Shown here one piece after another: positions 8,822-18,302 of a DNA stretch of 45,433 nucleotides (its first letter is position 1; the number at the start of each line of letters is the position of its first letter). Position numbers and translations under genes: made by a program. The notes under the pieces are model-generated. The model did no database searches and had not been told where the DNA came from. It was given only the letters and a program-made list of their open reading frames with translations. Source of the DNA: an uncultured Bacteroidaceae bacterium (lineage in GTDB: Bacteria; Bacteroidota; Bacteroidia; Bacteroidales; Bacteroidaceae); the NCBI GenBank assembly GCA_905235565.1, contig CAJOLR010000009.1:1-45433 (forward strand), in the 5' to 3' direction.

Positions 8822-8996
8822 TCCTTTTACAGTAACGTTTTTTATTGCATGAAAGTACCTGGGCACTGAATATTTCCGGGGGCGGGAGATTTTTTCCGGT
8901 GAATGGAGACGTATTTCCGGAACCGCTCCGTTTATGAGGCAGGAACGAGGATAAGAGTGAGCCTTGTCAATTATTAAAAATACACAAAAAAGACAT

Positions 8997-9032
8997 TTTG
9001 TTTTCGGGTTGAGAAAAAGATTACTACTTTTG
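8997..9032 (+). promoter_or_regulatory. Promoter of the TonB-family gene
   Basis: The -7 box TACTTTTG is at 9025-9032, with a TTTG/TTTT -33 region at 8997-9004. A start near 9037 gives a leader of about 36 bases. The rest of the divergent spacer from 8822 to 8996 shows no gene. Confidence 0.65.
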
Positions 9033-9072
9033 CCGATGGACAAAGGTGTCTGATTGCTAAACTTAGAGAATT

Positions 9073-9759
9073 ATGGAAATCAAAAAGTCTGAACGCGCTG
9101 ATCTTGAGAGAGGTAAAAGTACCTCGCTCCTGATAGGATTTGTAATGGCTCTTTCCGTCATGTTCGTGGCGCTTGAGTGGACACAGAGGGAAGTTGAGGA
9201 CGATTCTGAGATTTATGGCGTCAAGGATGTCTCCCTGAATGAAGAAATGGTCCCCATCACCTTACCGGAAAAGAAAACAGTTCCGCCACCACCAGCTGCC
9301 GTAACCCAGGCTGATATTCTTGAGATTGTTGATGATGACGCAGAGGTTGAAGAGGATATCATGGCTTCTACGGAAGACCAGGTTGAGTGGGTTGATCTGG
9401 ATGAGATAGACTATGTTGAGGTAGAACCCGAGCCTGAGGAGGAAGAGATCTTTATGGTCGTTGAGGATGCTCCTGAGTTCCCGGGCGGTACACAGGCTCT
9501 TCTGGATTATCTCAGAAAGAATATCAAGTATCCGCCACTCTGTCGTGAGAACGGTATTCAGGGACGTGTGCTTGTATCATTCGTGGTAAACAAGGATGGT
9601 GCAATCGTTGAGCCGCAGGTTGTCAAGAGCGTCAACAAGCAGTTGGACCAGGAGGCTCTCCGCGTGATTTCAACCATGCCTAACTGGAAGCCCGGCAAGC
9701 AGCGTGGCAAACCCGTACGTGTAAAATATACCGTACCTGTAAACTTCCGTCTTAACTGA
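9073..9759 (+). CDS. TonB-family energy transducer
   Basis: A 228-residue inner-membrane-anchored periplasmic protein that likely passes proton-motive force to outer-membrane TonB-dependent transporters. A single transmembrane helix lies at about residues 19-38. A Pro- and acid-rich linker (PPPPAAV, then EVEPEPEEEE) follows. The TonB C-terminal domain occupies about 132-228, with EFPGGTQALLDYLRKNI, the YPP near 153 and GRVLVSFVVNKDGAI. It is flanked by its own promoter and terminator. No exbB or exbD is beside it, which is common for extra TonB paralogues. The linker is strongly acidic rather than Lys/Pro-rich. Confidence 0.92.
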   Translation: MEIKKSERADLERGKSTSLLIGFVMALSVMFVALEWTQREVEDDSEIYGVKDVSLNEEMVPITLPEKKTVPPPPAAVTQADILEIVDDDAEVEEDIMASTEDQVEWVDLDEIDYVEVEPEPEEEEIFMVVEDAPEFPGGTQALLDYLRKNIKYPPLCRENGIQGRVLVSFVVNKDGAIVEPQVVKSVNKQLDQEALRVISTMPNWKPGKQRGKPVRVKYTVPVNFRLN

Positions 9760-9782
9760 TTTATAGGCAGAATGATAAATTG

Positions 9783-9816
9783 CGAAGAGGCCGCTTTCGG
9801 CCTCTTCGTTTTTTTA
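9783..9816 (+). terminator. Rho-independent terminator
   Basis: An 11-base perfect stem CGAAGAGGCCG (9783-9793) / CGGCCTCTTCG (9798-9808) with a CTTT loop is followed by seven T residues. It ends the TonB-family transcript. Confidence 0.95.
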
Positions 9817-9823
9817 TCTTCGT

Positions 9824-9859
9824 TTTGTTGCGTTTTATCAAAACAACTTCTTACTTTTG
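9824..9859 (+). promoter_or_regulatory. Promoter of the polyprenyl synthase operon
   Basis: The -7 box TACTTTTG is at 9852-9859, with a TTTG/TTG -33 region within 9824-9830. The ATG at 9866 is only six bases past the box, so the mRNA would have almost no leader. Confidence 0.65.
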
Positions 9860-9865
9860 CATTTG

Positions 9866-10840
9866 ATGAAAACAGCAAAACAAATACAGGAAGCTTTCGA
9901 GGGTTATCTCCTGTCATTGGATTACTCCCGTCAGCCGGATAGCCTTTATGTACCGGTCAGGTATACTCTTTCATTAGGCGGCAAGCGTATTCGTCCTACA
10001 TTCCTCATCATGGCGTACAATATGTTTGCCGATGACGTGGAGAGGGTTTTCTGTACTGCAGCAGGTATGGAGATATTCCATAATTTCACCCTTCTGCACG
10101 ATGATCTTATGGATAAGGCCGATATGCGTCGCGGCAAGCCTACAGTACACAAGAAATGGAATGAGAATGTGGCAATCCTGTCGGGCGACGGCATGCTGGT
10201 GCTTGCATACCGTTATCTCTCAATGACATCGGGCCCGGAACTGAAGAAGATACTTGACCTGGCCAATGAAACCTTTACCGGGATAATGGAAGGGCAGCAA
10301 TATGACATGGAGTTTGAGACCCGTGACGATGTTACCGAGCAGGAATACATTGAGATGATCCGGCTCAAGACATCGGTGCTTCTGGCTGCATGTGCCCAGA
10401 TGGGAGCTGTGCTTGGAGGTGCATCCGACAATGATAGCCGCCTGATATACGAGTTCGGAGAGAAGATAGGTCTGGCATTCCAGCTTCAGGATGACCTTCT
10501 TGATGTTTACGGGGATCCTGCCGTGTTCGGAAAGAAGATAGGAGGTGACATACTCTGCAATAAGAAGACATACCTATATATTAATGCCTACAATCTGGCG
10601 GATGACCGGCAGCGACAGGAATTGGACAGATGGGCGGTTTATGACGGTGACGATCCGGAGTCAAAGATAACCGCTGTACGTTCCATCTATGATGCGGTGG
10701 GTGTAAGGTCACTCTCCGGGAAACTAATAGCTTCTCTTTTTGAAGAAGCGGTTTTGAAACTTGATTTAGTCAGCCTTCCTGCCGACAGGAAAGCACTGTT
10801 AAGGGAATATGCCGGAAGCCTTTTAAACAGAGTTATTTGA
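9866..10840 (+). CDS. Polyprenyl diphosphate synthase family protein
   Basis: A trans-isoprenyl diphosphate synthase of 324 residues that elongates allylic diphosphates with IPP. GGKRIRP (38-44) binds IPP; the first aspartate motif is DDLMD (79-83), followed by RRGKPTVHKKW; the second is QLQDDLLDVYGD. A bulky Phe (F74) five residues before the first aspartate motif fits a shorter product (C15-C20) rather than the long quinone chain, but that is inference. I chose the ATG at 9866 because the family begins near here and upstream sequence is promoter. It likely starts an operon with the next two genes. Confidence 0.92.
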   Translation: MKTAKQIQEAFEGYLLSLDYSRQPDSLYVPVRYTLSLGGKRIRPTFLIMAYNMFADDVERVFCTAAGMEIFHNFTLLHDDLMDKADMRRGKPTVHKKWNENVAILSGDGMLVLAYRYLSMTSGPELKKILDLANETFTGIMEGQQYDMEFETRDDVTEQEYIEMIRLKTSVLLAACAQMGAVLGGASDNDSRLIYEFGEKIGLAFQLQDDLLDVYGDPAVFGKKIGGDILCNKKTYLYINAYNLADDRQRQELDRWAVYDGDDPESKITAVRSIYDAVGVRSLSGKLIASLFEEAVLKLDLVSLPADRKALLREYAGSLLNRVI

Positions 10841-10845
10841 TTACT

Positions 10846-11547
10846 ATGCCTTACAGAAGATTACCCAACACTGACAAAGCGAGGATCCGCTCCCTGGAAA
10901 CGGCGATAACAAAGATGCGTAACAGTGACTATTACGCTCCGGTCATATCGCCTGAACTCCTTTCAAGAGCCGAAAAGAAACTGTTTCAGTTCAAGGATGC
11001 TGTAGACAGGTATGTAAAGTCTTTGGAGACTCAGGTTAATTACTCCAAGTCTGAGCCGTATCAGACCAGATTGAAGAACGCCAAGATGTATGTGTCTCAT
11101 TTCCTGACTGTATTCAATCTCTGTGTAAAGCGCGGCGAAATCAAGCCTTCTGACAGAAAATACTATTCAATACCGGAAGATTCGGGAGAACTGCCGGACA
11201 TGTCAAGCGACATAGCTGTCATAAGATGTTGTGAGAACACCATCCGCGGAGAGAAAGCAAGGATAGACAATGGCGGCATACCTATATATAATCCAACGAT
11301 TGCCAAGGTGGTTGTGCATTTTGACCTTTTCAAGGAGTTGTATGACAAGCAGTGTGAACTGCGCCAGCTTACAGATGAAACCCTGATGGTGGTATCACTC
11401 ATGAGACCGCAGGTGGACGAGGTTATCCTGGAGGTCTGGAACTCTATAGAAAAATATTTCTCTGATTATACCGGCGAAAAGAGGATGAAGGCATGCCGTG
11501 ATTACGGTCTGATATATTATTACCGAACCGGTGAGAAAGCTGATTGA
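10846..11547 (+). CDS. Conserved protein of unknown function
   Basis: A 233-residue soluble, helix-rich protein beginning MPYRRLPNTDKARIRSL. From memory this opening is typical of an uncharacterised Bacteroidales family. There is no signal peptide, membrane segment, cysteine motif or recognisable catalytic motif. The N-terminal half looks like a helical bundle rich in Lys/Arg and Glu. It starts 5 bases after the polyprenyl synthase stop (an in-frame Met at 10837 would overlap it), and its last 17 bases overlap the TatD gene, so the three are probably co-translated. I do not assign a function. Confidence 0.8.
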   Translation: MPYRRLPNTDKARIRSLETAITKMRNSDYYAPVISPELLSRAEKKLFQFKDAVDRYVKSLETQVNYSKSEPYQTRLKNAKMYVSHFLTVFNLCVKRGEIKPSDRKYYSIPEDSGELPDMSSDIAVIRCCENTIRGEKARIDNGGIPIYNPTIAKVVVHFDLFKELYDKQCELRQLTDETLMVVSLMRPQVDEVILEVWNSIEKYFSDYTGEKRMKACRDYGLIYYYRTGEKAD

Positions 11548-12325
11548 CACTCATTGCCATATCTATGACCAGGCGTTCCGGGAGGATCAGCCGGACGTCA
11601 TAGGGAGGGCCCGTGACACCGGACTGCAATATCTGCTGCTGCCCAATATAAATCCCGATACTCTGGATGACCTGCTCCACGCGTGTGATGTATGGCCGGA
11701 TATGTGCCGTCCTATGATTGGGCTTCATCCTGAAGACCTGTCTGACGATTATCACAGCCAGCTTTCCGTGCTCAAGTCAAGGCTTGACATGGACCAAGCC
11801 CCGGACGGTCCACACCGTTACATCGGGATTGGAGAGACAGGTCTTGACCTTTACTGGGACAAGTCACGCCTGGATGACCAGACAGACTCTTTCCGGATTC
11901 AGATAGAGTGGGCTCTGGAATATGATCTGCCTGTCGTGATTCACTCCAGGGAGTCTTTCCGCCAACTCCATGATGTGCTGTCGGACTACAGGGGTAGGGC
12001 CCTGAGGGGTGTGTTCCACTGTTTCTCCGGGTCTGCCGATGAGGCATCGGCCCTTATGCGGTTTGAAGGGTTCATGTTTGGGATAGGAGGGGTTCTTACA
12101 TACAGAAAATCGTTTCTGCCGTCAGTGCTTCCGCTCATACCTCTGGACAGGGTCGTTCTGGAGACTGATTCTCCCTACCTGCCTCCGGTGCCGTTCAGGG
12201 GAAAGCGCAACGAACCGTCGTATATGCTAAACACAGCAACATTTATGGCTCAGGTGTACGGTATTACGCCCGATGAGATTGCCGATGTAACCAGTCGCAA
12301 CGCCTGCCGTCTGTTTGGGCTTTGA
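11531..12325 (+). CDS. TatD-family metal-dependent hydrolase
   Basis: A 264-residue TIM-barrel hydrolase of the TatD DNase family. Metal ligands are visible in LIDTHCHIYD (HxH), IGIGETGLDLYWD (Glu), VIHSRES (His), VFHCFSGS (His) and ETDSPYLPP (Asp). The family includes 3'-5' exonucleases and D-aminoacyl-tRNA deacylase-like members; I cannot choose between these activities. It begins with GTG at 11531 inside the end of the preceding gene, in another frame, a 17-base overlap that suggests coupled translation. The protein is cytoplasmic. Confidence 0.92.
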   Translation: MRKLIDTHCHIYDQAFREDQPDVIGRARDTGLQYLLLPNINPDTLDDLLHACDVWPDMCRPMIGLHPEDLSDDYHSQLSVLKSRLDMDQAPDGPHRYIGIGETGLDLYWDKSRLDDQTDSFRIQIEWALEYDLPVVIHSRESFRQLHDVLSDYRGRALRGVFHCFSGSADEASALMRFEGFMFGIGGVLTYRKSFLPSVLPLIPLDRVVLETDSPYLPPVPFRGKRNEPSYMLNTATFMAQVYGITPDEIADVTSRNACRLFGL

Positions 12326-12395
12326 TGTCCGGTACAATATCCGTACAAAAATTCCGTTTATTCTTTGCCGACCTTGAAAAGTCCGGCCTCTTACA

Positions 12396-13547
12396 ATGAG
12401 GAAAATAAAGGAATTCAAACGAATAAGGACTATCCTTATTGTCGTAGCCATCATAATTGCGTTCATATCGCTGTTTGTATCACAGTCTTTGGTCAAAGAC
12501 CTGTCGCGTGAGGAGCATTCCAAGATGGAGCTCTTTGCCGATGCATACCGTTCACTGGACGATGCCGATGAGAATACAGACCTGAGCCTTGTGCTGGCTG
12601 TAATCAGCGGAAACAAGACCATACCTGTAATAGTGGTGGATGATAGCGGTGATATCAGGAGTTTCCTGAATATTGAGATAAGGAAGGCTGATACGCTGTC
12701 TTACCTTAAAGGTTATGTGGAGCATATGCGCCAGTTGGGAAATTCCATCAAGATCTATTATGATGAATCGGACCAGGATCATTACAATGAGGTTTGTTTT
12801 GACGAGTCACTGCTTCTGAACCGCCTGACTATTTACCCGTATATCCAGATGGGTGTGGTCATGCTGTTTGTCCTGATTGCCATATTCGCGCTGTTGAGTT
12901 TCAAGAAAACAGAGCAGAACCGTGTCTGGGTGGGACTCTCCAAGGAGACGGCTCATCAGTTGGGTACGCCTATCTCATCACTGATGGCCTGGACCGAACT
13001 GCTCAAGGACAAGTATGACGATGAGCTGATATCCGAGATGGAGAAGGATGTCAGCAGGCTTCAGATGGTGGCGGAACGATTCTCCAAGATAGGATCGATG
13101 CCGGAGCCGGTACAGGCCGATATGGTAGGTGTGCTTGACGGCGTGATAGACTATGTGGAGCATCGGTCTCCGGCTACGGTAAAGTTTGTCCGTGACTTTC
13201 CGGATCCTCCCGTCAATGCCAAGGTCAACGCCTCCCTATTCGGCTGGGTTATAGAGAACATATGCAAGAATGCGGTCGATGCCATGAACGGCAAGGGAAA
13301 ACTGACCATCAAGCTGTCCGAAGACAGGAATCACGTGACTATTGATGTTACTGATACCGGCAAGGGAATAGCCAAGAACTCTTGGAAGAGCGTCTTTGAT
13401 CCGGGCTATACTACCAAGGAGCGTGGTTGGGGGTTGGGACTCTCGCTGGCCAAGCGCATAGTGACAGAATACCATAAAGGCCGCATATATGTGGCACATT
13501 CAGAACTTGGCAAAGGCACCACTTTCCGCATCGAGCTGTTAAAGTGA
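12396..13547 (+). CDS. Orphan membrane sensor histidine kinase
   Basis: A 383-residue two-component sensor kinase. Transmembrane helices at about residues 11-32 and 146-169 enclose a periplasmic sensor domain of roughly 115 residues. The phosphoacceptor is H187 in LSKETAHQLGTPISSL. The ATPase part shows an N box (NICKNAVDAM), a G1 box (DTGKGI) and a G2 box (GWGLGLSLAKRIV). No response regulator is next to it, so its partner must be elsewhere. The 70-base gap from the TatD gene shows no terminator; TATTCTTTG at 12359-12367 is one base off a -7 box. Confidence 0.92.
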   Translation: MRKIKEFKRIRTILIVVAIIIAFISLFVSQSLVKDLSREEHSKMELFADAYRSLDDADENTDLSLVLAVISGNKTIPVIVVDDSGDIRSFLNIEIRKADTLSYLKGYVEHMRQLGNSIKIYYDESDQDHYNEVCFDESLLLNRLTIYPYIQMGVVMLFVLIAIFALLSFKKTEQNRVWVGLSKETAHQLGTPISSLMAWTELLKDKYDDELISEMEKDVSRLQMVAERFSKIGSMPEPVQADMVGVLDGVIDYVEHRSPATVKFVRDFPDPPVNAKVNASLFGWVIENICKNAVDAMNGKGKLTIKLSEDRNHVTIDVTDTGKGIAKNSWKSVFDPGYTTKERGWGLGLSLAKRIVTEYHKGRIYVAHSELGKGTTFRIELLK

Positions 13548-13570
13548 CCTCTTAAAAAAAACCTTAATCA

Positions 13571-13602
13571 TTTTTCTTTGCCAAAATAATGTCATATCTT
13601 TG
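13571..13602 (+). promoter_or_regulatory. Promoter of the yceD-rpmF run
   Basis: TATCTTTG (13595-13602) matches the -7 consensus, with a T-rich -33 stretch at 13571-13580. The start site would be near 13608, giving a short leader of about 15 bases. Confidence 0.6.
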
Positions 13603-13622
13603 TGCCCCGAAAAATTTGTCTG

Positions 13623-14168
13623 ATGGGAAGACTGGATAAATATAACGTTGAACTTAAGGGGCTTACAGAAAGCAATTCGGCCTATAACTGGACGGTTGAC
13701 CAGGAGTTCTTCAGTATAGTGGAGGGCCAGGAGGTTGAGCGCGGTAAGGTTAATGTGGACCTTAAGGTGACAAAGGTATCCGGAGTCTACCATCTGGGTT
13801 TTTCTGTGGCCGGTACAGTTATAGTAACCTGTGACCGTTGCCTTGATGATATGTCGCTGGATATTGAGAATACAGGTGAGCTTAAGGTTAAGCTGGGGCC
13901 TGATTTTGCAGATGAAGGTGATATTGTAGTGGTCCCGGAAGACAAGGGTATTGTCAATGTGGCATGGTATATCTATGAGTTCATCGCTTTGGCTATCCCC
14001 ATCAAGCATGTTCATGCACCAGGTAAGTGCAACAAGGGCATGATGGAGAAATTGGATGAGCACTCGGCCGAAGAGGGTGAAGATGATGGCAGAGATGCCG
14101 ATACTACCGGAGCTTCAGATCCCCGTTGGGATGCATTGAACAGTATTCTGGAATCAGATAACGAATAA
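13623..14168 (+). CDS. YceD/DUF177 family protein
   Basis: A 181-residue DUF177 (YceD) protein, a family linked to 23S rRNA processing and ribosome assembly and typically placed before rpmF. The TCDRCLDD Cys pair near the middle and the later GKCNKG are characteristic. The C-terminus is acidic and low-complexity (EEGEDDGRDAD), ending in RWDALNSILESDNE. I took the ATG at 13623; a GTG at 13602 falls in the promoter box and can be dismissed. rpmF follows after 24 bases. Confidence 0.88.
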   Translation: MGRLDKYNVELKGLTESNSAYNWTVDQEFFSIVEGQEVERGKVNVDLKVTKVSGVYHLGFSVAGTVIVTCDRCLDDMSLDIENTGELKVKLGPDFADEGDIVVVPEDKGIVNVAWYIYEFIALAIPIKHVHAPGKCNKGMMEKLDEHSAEEGEDDGRDADTTGASDPRWDALNSILESDNE

Positions 14169-14192
14169 CAACAACAATAAAAACAAAACAAA

Positions 14193-14381
14193 ATGGCACA
14201 TCCTAAAAGAAGGCAGTCCAAGACAAGAACTGCGAAGAGAAGGACCCACGATAAGGCAGTAGCACCTACACTTGCAATCTGCCCCAACTGTGGAGCATGG
14301 CACGTTTTTCACACAGTATGCGGTGAGTGCGGTTATTACAGAGGCAAGTTGGCAGTAGTCAAGGAGACAGCCGCTGAATAA
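14193..14381 (+). CDS. rpmF: Ribosomal protein L32
   Basis: A 62-residue bL32 of the large ribosomal subunit. The N-terminus MAHPKRRQSKTRTAKRRTHD is basic and typical. Two Cys pairs (CPNC and CGEC) form a zinc ribbon, so this is the zinc-containing (C+) form. It is co-transcribed with yceD and followed at once by a terminator. Confidence 0.97.
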   Translation: MAHPKRRQSKTRTAKRRTHDKAVAPTLAICPNCGAWHVFHTVCGECGYYRGKLAVVKETAAE

Positions 14382-14390
14382 ACAAGAACG

Positions 14391-14422
14391 AAAAACGCAT
14401 CCTTCCAAGATGCGTTTTTTTT
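14391..14422 (+). terminator. Rho-independent terminator after rpmF
   Basis: The stem CGCATC (14396-14401) / GATGCG (14409-14414) is extended by an A run and an eight-T run. It lies just 26 bases before the era start codon. Confidence 0.85.
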
Positions 14423-14447
14423 GACTCACGCCAAACCAGATTCCCCA

Positions 14448-15329
14448 ATGCACAAGGCCGGATTCGTAAACATAGTAGGTAATCCCAACGTAGGCAAGTC
14501 TACACTGATGAACCTGTTGGTGGGTGAGCATATATCCATTGCCACCTTCAAGGCGCAGACAACACGCCACAGGATAATGGGTATTGTCAATACCGAGGAG
14601 TCTCAGATTGTCTTCTCGGATACCCCGGGCGTGCTTAAACCCAACTACAAGCTGCAGGAGTCAATGCTGGCATTCTCAGAGAGCGCACTGGTTGACGCCG
14701 ATGTGCTGCTCTACATGACCGATGTCATAGAGAAGTCCGACAAGAATGCGGATTTCCTGGAGAAGGTGGCCCGGATGAAAGTCCCGGTGCTGGTCATCAT
14801 TAACAAGATTGACCTGACTGATGAGGAGAATCTGATAAAACTGGTGGAATCCTGGCATGAGAAACTTCCAAATGCCGAGATAATCCCCATATCCGCAGCC
14901 ACTGCTTTCGGGGTAAAGACCGTTCTGAAACGGGTTAATGAGCTTATTCCCGAGTGTCCTCCATACTTTGAGAAGGATCAGCTGACAGACAAGCCCGCAC
15001 GATTCTTTGTATCAGAGATAGTGAGGGAAAAGATTCTGCTTCATTATGACAAGGAGATTCCATATTCAGTGGAGGTGGTAGTAGAGCAGTTCCGCGAGAA
15101 CCATTCCCGCATTGTGATAAATGCCGTTATCTATGTGGAGCGTGAGTCACAGAAGGGCATCCTGATCGGACATGAAGGGCAGGCGCTCAAGCGTGTGGCT
15201 ATCGAAGCCCGCAAGGATCTGGAAAAGTTCTTCGGAAAGAAGATATTCATGGAGTTGTTCGTTAAGGTTGACAAGGACTGGCGCAGTTCTGACCGTGAAT
15301 TGAGGAACTTCGGTTACGGACAGGATTAA
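14448..15329 (+). CDS. era: Ribosome-assembly GTPase Era
   Basis: A 293-residue Era GTPase that binds the 3' end of 16S rRNA during 30S maturation. G motifs are GNPNVGKST (G1), the threonines of FKAQTTRHR (G2), DTPG (G3) and NKID (G4). A C-terminal KH domain contains [14 protein letters not shown] (GxxG loop) and ends in a Phe-Gly-Tyr-Gly tail. I chose the ATG at 14448 because the family opening ([10 protein letters not shown]) starts there. der follows 14 bases downstream. No -7 box lies between the rpmF terminator and the start. Confidence 0.96.
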   Translation: MHKAGFVNIVGNPNVGKSTLMNLLVGEHISIATFKAQTTRHRIMGIVNTEESQIVFSDTPGVLKPNYKLQESMLAFSESALVDADVLLYMTDVIEKSDKNADFLEKVARMKVPVLVIINKIDLTDEENLIKLVESWHEKLPNAEIIPISAATAFGVKTVLKRVNELIPECPPYFEKDQLTDKPARFFVSEIVREKILLHYDKEIPYSVEVVVEQFRENHSRIVINAVIYVERESQKGILIGHEGQALKRVAIEARKDLEKFFGKKIFMELFVKVDKDWRSSDRELRNFGYGQD

Positions 15330-15343
15330 AAAGAAGAATCAGC

Positions 15344-16657
15344 ATGAGTAATCTGGTAGCAATAGTAGGCCGTCCCAATGTCGGCAAGTCAACACTCTTT
15401 AACCGTCTCACTCAGACCCGTCAGGCCATTGTGGATGATGTGGCAGGTACTACCCGTGACCGCCAGTACGGCAAGTGCGAATGGGGAAACCGCATCTTCT
15501 CGGTAGTGGATACCGGCGGATGGGTGGTTAACTCCGATGATGTCTTTGAAGAGGAGATCCGTAAGCAGGTCAAGGTGGCTATTGATGAGGCTGACCTTAT
15601 TCTGTTTCTGGTTGACATCAAGAACGGCGTGACAGATCTGGACGATGAGGTGGCAGGCATACTCCGCCGTTCCAAGACTCCAGTCATACTGGTGACAAAC
15701 AAGATGGATACCTTTAATCTCCAGTATGCCGCAGCCGAGTTTTACAGTCTGGGTCTGGGCGATCCCGTAAGCATATCGGCCGCCAACGGTAGCGGGACAG
15801 GCGAACTTCTGGATGCAGTAGTGGCAAAACTGCCTGTTGAGGCTGATGCCGAGACAGACGATGATATTCCGCGTTTTGCCGTTGTGGGCCGTCCTAACGT
15901 GGGCAAGAGCTCAATTGTAAATGCGTTCATAGGTGAGGACCGCAACATCGTGACAGATATTGCCGGTACTACACGTGACTCAGTATATACCCGCTATACC
16001 AAGTTCGGGTTTGATTTCTATCTGGTAGACACCGCAGGAATACGTAAGAAGAGCAAGGTAGAGGAGGACCTGGAGTTCTACTCCGTGATGCGCTCCATCC
16101 GTGCCATCGAGAACAGTGATGTCTGTGTGCTGATGCTGGATGCCACACGCGGCATCGAGAGTCAGGACATGAACATAGTATCACTTATCGTAAAGAACCA
16201 GAAGGGTCTTGTGGTGGTGGTCAACAAGTGGGACCTGATTGAGGACCGCTCGGCCAAGGTGATGCAGAACTACGAGGATGCCATACGCTCCCGTCTGGCT
16301 CCGTTCACGGATTTCCCGATAGTGTTTACATCGGCCATAGAGAAACAGCGTATCCTCAAGGTGCTGGAGTGCGCCAAGGATGTGTACAGGCACAAGACCA
16401 ATCATGTTTCGACCGGTAAGCTCAATGCCGAGATGCTGCCGCTCATTGAGGCTTATCCGCCCCCATCGACCAAGGGTAAGTATATCAAGATAAAGTATTG
16501 CACCCAACTGCAGGGACCGCAGATACCTACATTCATATTCTTTGCCAACCTGCCGCAGTACGTAAAGGATCCCTATAAGCGTTTCCTTGAGAACAAGATA
16601 CGCGAGAAATGGGATTTCAGCGGAACCCCCATCAATATCTTTATAAGGCAGAAGTGA
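15344..16657 (+). CDS. der: Ribosome-biogenesis GTPase Der (EngA)
   Basis: A 437-residue protein with two tandem GTPase domains needed for 50S assembly. Domain 1 has GRPNVGKST, the DTGGW switch region and NKMD; domain 2 starts at about residue 176 with GRPNVGKSS, then DTAG and NKWD. The C-terminal KH-like domain ends [13 protein letters not shown], the family's usual end. It follows era closely, and its last 17 bases overlap the 3' end of the convergent M6 protease gene. Confidence 0.97.
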   Translation: MSNLVAIVGRPNVGKSTLFNRLTQTRQAIVDDVAGTTRDRQYGKCEWGNRIFSVVDTGGWVVNSDDVFEEEIRKQVKVAIDEADLILFLVDIKNGVTDLDDEVAGILRRSKTPVILVTNKMDTFNLQYAAAEFYSLGLGDPVSISAANGSGTGELLDAVVAKLPVEADAETDDDIPRFAVVGRPNVGKSSIVNAFIGEDRNIVTDIAGTTRDSVYTRYTKFGFDFYLVDTAGIRKKSKVEEDLEFYSVMRSIRAIENSDVCVLMLDATRGIESQDMNIVSLIVKNQKGLVVVVNKWDLIEDRSAKVMQNYEDAIRSRLAPFTDFPIVFTSAIEKQRILKVLECAKDVYRHKTNHVSTGKLNAEMLPLIEAYPPPSTKGKYIKIKYCTQLQGPQIPTFIFFANLPQYVKDPYKRFLENKIREKWDFSGTPINIFIRQK

Positions 16658-18302
16658 TTTTGCGGACTATATTTCCGCACTTGACTATCCATACACCCTG
16701 TCCCGGCAGAGTTATCTGCTGGACGGGCTCTGTGGTTATTGTCTCCGATACGGATCTGCCCGACATGTCATGGACGGTGACTATGGTTCCGCAAGGTGCG
16801 CTGACAGTCAGGCAACCGTCTGCAATGCTCAGCATTATCTCGTCGGAAAGGCTGCCGGACGCATCGGATATGATGTCCGGACCGGCGTAAAAGGATATCA
16901 TCCCATCCTTTTTGCGAATATTGTATACAGAGAAGGACGGATATGAATAGCCGGCCTTGAGCTGTGGATTGCCGGTTACGCTTATGCTGTCTTTACCATT
17001 GTAGGGAAACGGGTCTCCTGCATTGGTCATTCTGTTGTAGTTGTTGTCGGCGGGAAGTACCTGGTAGCGTTTGAACCGGCTGTTGCTGTTGACCTTGTTC
17101 ATGTTCGGGTGCCAGGCGTTGTTGTCATAGCTGACAGCCGTTACCAGCAGTCCTTCGGCGGCATGGTAACTGTACCACCCTGTCCTGATGTGGTTCTCCA
17201 GTATAATGAATTCGTCGTCATTGCCGGTGCTCAGGCGGTATGCGGAATGGATATCGGCATCGGGATCAGGTTCATGGGTTATGTCATGGAGGATGTAATT
17301 GCCGGCATATCCTATCTCCTCTATATCCATCCAGCCAAGTGAAAACTTTTCAAATGCAGTATAGCCTACCGGCGAGAATCCTCCGTCCTCGTAGTTCCCG
17401 AAATCCATGATGCTCCAGAAACCCATGGCGGCGTTTGACTCGGACTCCGTTGATGACGCGGTGTTATAGAAATCAGGTAGTCCAAGAGTGTGTGAAAACT
17501 CATGGCAGAATGTGCCGATACCGTCCATTATGCTGTCTGAGTCCCAGAATAACTCACAGGTGCATGCGTATTTTACGGTGTTTACGCCTTTCAGGTAAAG
17601 GGTGGATGCCCTGTTCCGGTCCGGATTGAGTATGCTTGCCTGAGGCCATATGGTGTTGGGTTCAGAGCCGATATAGTTCTCACCCCTTCCGGCATAGATG
17701 ACCGACAGTTGCTCTATGACACCGTCTGTTGCATATTCTGACAGGTCAAGCAGTCCCATAGAGATGACCGAATCACAGATTTCGCTGATAAGGTCTATCA
17801 GATTTGAGTCTTTGCCATTTCCGTAGTATTGGTATTCGCGTGACGGATGGACCGGCCCGACAATCCTGAAAGTGGGTGTGAATTTTCCGAATGACTGCTC
17901 ATTGAAGTAGTCTGACACACTGCCCTTGGGGCCGTAATAGGTCTCGTCGCCATGGGTGTAGACGGTGTTGTCGGTGTACCCTTTAGTGTTGAATACGTTG
18001 TTGTAGTGCTCCAGGAGAGCCAGAGTGTCACTGATCGTGAAGTTGCGGTTACTGAAATCAACCAGAATCAGAGGATACTCAATAGCACCGGTTCTTTTAG
18101 CGTTGCTGTTGGCGTAATGGCCCGGAGGAGCCGCCTTGGTCATAATATGCGGGTTGGTCCACAGGGCCGGATTGTCACGGTCTGTCGGCATTACATACTC
18201 GGGAATCCGATGGCCGGGCTCCCTGCGAATCTGAACGGCATGACCTGCAGAGAACACAAACAGGCTGACCGCAATGGCCGGTATGTGTCTTGCCAACCTC
18301 AT
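16641..18302 (-). CDS. Secreted M6-family metalloprotease with T9SS-like tail
   Basis: A 553-residue exported zinc metalloprotease. A signal peptide ends near AGHA (about residue 22). The catalytic motif [13 protein letters not shown] has zinc ligands H267 and H271 with E268 as base; the LGLPDFY extension and the nearby [11 protein letters not shown] segment are typical of M6 (immune inhibitor A-like) peptidases. The last 80 residues form a beta domain with VHDMSGRSV and [14 protein letters not shown], matching type A T9SS sorting domains, so it is probably secreted by the Por system and surface-attached. It abuts the lptB stop codon without a gap and overlaps der by 17 bases at its 3' end. 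Confidence 0.92.
   Translation of the reverse strand: MRLARHIPAIAVSLFVFSAGHAVQIRREPGHRIPEYVMPTDRDNPALWTNPHIMTKAAPPGHYANSNAKRTGAIEYPLILVDFSNRNFTISDTLALLEHYNNVFNTKGYTDNTVYTHGDETYYGPKGSVSDYFNEQSFGKFTPTFRIVGPVHPSREYQYYGNGKDSNLIDLISEICDSVISMGLLDLSEYATDGVIEQLSVIYAGRGENYIGSEPNTIWPQASILNPDRNRASTLYLKGVNTVKYACTCELFWDSDSIMDGIGTFCHEFSHTLGLPDFYNTASSTESESNAAMGFWSIMDFGNYEDGGFSPVGYTAFEKFSLGWMDIEEIGYAGNYILHDITHEPDPDADIHSAYRLSTGNDDEFIILENHIRTGWYSYHAAEGLLVTAVSYDNNAWHPNMNKVNSNSRFKRYQVLPADNNYNRMTNAGDPFPYNGKDSISVTGNPQLKAGYSYPSFSVYNIRKKDGMISFYAGPDIISDASGSLSDEIMLSIADGCLTVSAPCGTIVTVHDMSGRSVSETITTEPVQQITLPGQGVWIVKCGNIVRKITSAL

Noticed and set aside
8699-9043. Minus-strand open frame across the porQ/TonB-gene spacer
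   Set aside because: It would start in the promoter region and overlaps the porQ signal peptide in another frame; composition is not protein-like.
13539-14063. Long minus-strand open frame opposite yceD
   Set aside because: It is antisense to a recognised DUF177 gene with its own promoter, and its translation matches no protein pattern.
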